DNA of 64,000 nt from positions 6,262,001 through 6,326,000 of the forward strand of contig NZ_CP102770.1 of the NCBI RefSeq assembly GCF_038561935.1, written 5' to 3'. Below the pieces are notes generated by a model, which saw nothing but the letters and a program-made list of their open reading frames with translations, was not told the origin of the DNA and searched no databases. The position numbers and the translations under genes are program-made. This DNA comes from Myxococcus stipitatus (GTDB lineage Bacteria; Myxococcota; Myxococcia; Myxococcales; Myxococcaceae). Shown piece by piece: positions 63,701 to 64,000 of this stretch; the stretch's first letter is position 1, and the number at the start of each line of letters is the position of its first letter.

Positions 63701-64000
63701 CACCTCCAGCAGCACATTCGTCGTGAAGTCCCCCACCACCTTGTCGATGGCCGGATGGATGGGTGGGCGCTGGAACAGGGTGAGGTTGAGACAGAAGCGC
63801 CGCGTCTCGCTCCAGCTCGCGAGCACCTCCGAGAACGCCGCGCAGACGACGCCCGAGCGCGTGAGCCCCGCCTCCGCCGCGCGCTCCTTCAACAGCGCCC
63901 AGCGGCGCGCATCGAGTCCCCCGCGCAGACGGCGGAACGCGGGCCGGACCAGGTGCTCGGGCGACGTGGCCAGCGGAAGCACGGGCGCATCGGGAAGGTC
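60737..64000 (-). CDS. mtaC-like: NRPS Cy-A-PCP-Ox (MtaC-like), N-terminus beyond the window
   Basis: 1087 residues are in view, open through the right edge. They start inside a heterocyclisation domain (LTRSGVVCAAFSEVLASW). The A domain follows (YTSGSTGRPKGVMVEH; GFDLSVYDIFGSLAAG and VWNSVPTLMEML resemble cysteine-activating domains). Then come a PCP (LLRLGATSVELIKLA) and, after the PCP, an FMN-dependent oxidase (HRSFSSEPTTLESVGRLL, YQYGSAGGTYSVQLYLS). Cy-A-PCP-Ox with the oxidase at the end is the layout of MtaC. It would cyclise cysteine on the starter acyl chain and oxidise thiazoline to thiazole. The C-terminus ends AWEEGAL, like the tail of the MtaF-like protein, and its stop overlaps the next start by 4 nt. 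Loading PKS genes must lie to the right. Confidence 0.93.
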   Translation of the reverse strand, partial: DLPDAPVLPLATSPEHLVRPAFRRLRGGLDARRWALLKERAAEAGLTRSGVVCAAFSEVLASWSETRRFCLNLTLFQRPPIHPAIDKVVGDFTTNVLLEVDGKGMTFRQRALALRDQLARDIEHLEFSGVRVMRERARRREGNGGLMPVVFTSLLGHRSARAEGGLLFGWLGKQAHAISQTPQVWIDHQVLEDDGVLRFSWDSPEGLFPEGLLEDAFSAQEALLIRLADDPAAWDEATPVRLPPAQAQRRESFNATATHILETRLDDLFLAQAERSPERVAVLDESRTLTHGQLRGHAGALAEHLLELGARPDELMAVVLEKGWRQVVAVLGIHLAGAAYLPIEPSLPDERRRLLLLEGRVRVVVTDASRAERLAWPDGVRVVTIPDVADRRPPRLPSRRASDLAYCIYTSGSTGRPKGVMVEHRAAANTLLDINARFKVGPEDRVFGLSSLGFDLSVYDIFGSLAAGAALVLPRPDATWEPSSWLRWLREQRVTVWNSVPTLMEMLVDLLESRGERLPASLRLVLLSGDWIPVTLPDRIRALSSEVRVISLGGATEGAVWSILHPIGKVDRAARSILYGRPMANQRFHVLDETLSPRPEHVPGDLYIGGEGLARGYFGDESLTRERFIEHPVTGERLYWTGDLGRFMPGGDIEFLGRKDFQVKVGGHRIELGEIEAALLKHPTLRDAVVAAPGERSLRRLVAYVVPATGQSAPSDEVLRQFLGETLPHYMVPGVFVSLSALPRSSNGKVDRKALPEPAAKPTVHAPATDARHGPLLAKVSELVAETLKRPHIDPEAPLLRLGATSVELIKLATRLEQVFGHRPRMTEFLTLRNVAEIVAYYAERQPSESKGAATEAGLILDLEQREVWKRARHGVRTFELVTTVALPGLSNEEAQRRRALERASHRSFSSEPTTLESVGRLLSCLCSIDVEGRFKYQYGSAGGTYSVQLYLSVAPGRVRGLAEGAYYLDPVRQGLVRLADSSGVDASLHAPTNQQVFAGSAFSLFLVCDRRAVEPLYGEKWRDFALLEAGLMSQLLESRAAEQQLGLCQVGGLRFEALRTAFRLEERHVYLHGLLGGALAWEEGAL

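Noticed and set aside
33079..64000. Calling the cluster an undescribed natural-product system
   Set aside because: Domain order, embedded monooxygenase, PKS O-methyltransferases and nitrilase/methyltransferase pair are those of the known mta/mel/cta family.

Overview
The window is high-GC DNA from a predatory myxobacterium of the Myxococcus/Cystobacter group (Cystobacterineae). The evidence is the strong GC3 coding bias, an ordered block of genes that I recall in the same order in Myxococcus xanthus (RomR polarity regulator, REC-GAF-GGDEF protein, encapsulin cargo EncC, solitary GroEL), a SitA-type lipoprotein toxin, and a myxothiazol-family NRPS/PKS cluster. No database was searched; family names come from motifs and domain order.

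Bases 1-24.5 kb are mostly conserved backbone: a secreted protein, a LysM/M23 peptidase lipoprotein, surE, an ADP-ribosylglycohydrolase, a 58-aa charged protein, a SRPBCC protein, glpX with a hotdog thioesterase, a PafA-like phosphatase, a hydrolase/WYL regulator pair, nadC, valS with a histone-H1-like tail, romR, a tandem-CheW protein, a diguanylate cyclase, encC, a hybrid kinase, a lipoprotein, groEL under a CIRCE operator, a lone receiver and a TPR metallopeptidase.

Bases 24.4-33 kb are accessory: an SDR/TetR divergent pair with repeated operators, a selenocysteine tRNA (UCA anticodon), a SitA-like toxin with its DUF2019 immunity protein, an AT-rich stretch with a WYL-like fragment, small exported proteins, a DUF4291 protein and a secreted TIM-barrel/PKD/F5-8 protein. 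A perfect 11-bp hairpin at 33041-33071 ends this region.

From 33 kb to the right edge, everything is on the minus strand in one tightly coupled series. In transcription order it encodes Cy-A-PCP-Ox (cut by the window edge), Cy-A-Ox-PCP-KS-AT-DH-KR-ACP, KS-AT(methylmalonyl)-OMT-KR-ACP, KS-AT(malonyl)-OMT-ACP, C-A(with embedded monooxygenase)-PCP-TE, a fumarylacetoacetate-hydrolase-family protein, a SAM methyltransferase and a nitrilase. This order matches the known myxothiazol/melithiazol/cystothiazole (mta/mel/cta) systems. It predicts a bithiazole, an E-alkene, CH(OMe)-CH(CH3), then a beta-methoxyacrylate. Release is as a primary amide through glycine hydroxylation; the nitrilase would hydrolyse the amide and the methyltransferase would make the methyl ester. 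The starter module lies beyond the window.

Less expected signals are: a 1349-bp AT-domain block duplicated at about 99% nucleotide identity between two PKS genes, with purine-rich codon use unlike its surroundings; a shared WEEG(A/E)L C-terminus on exactly the two assembly-line proteins whose next partner starts with a TubC-type docking domain; an FAH-family enzyme inside the tailoring operon; and the valS tail.
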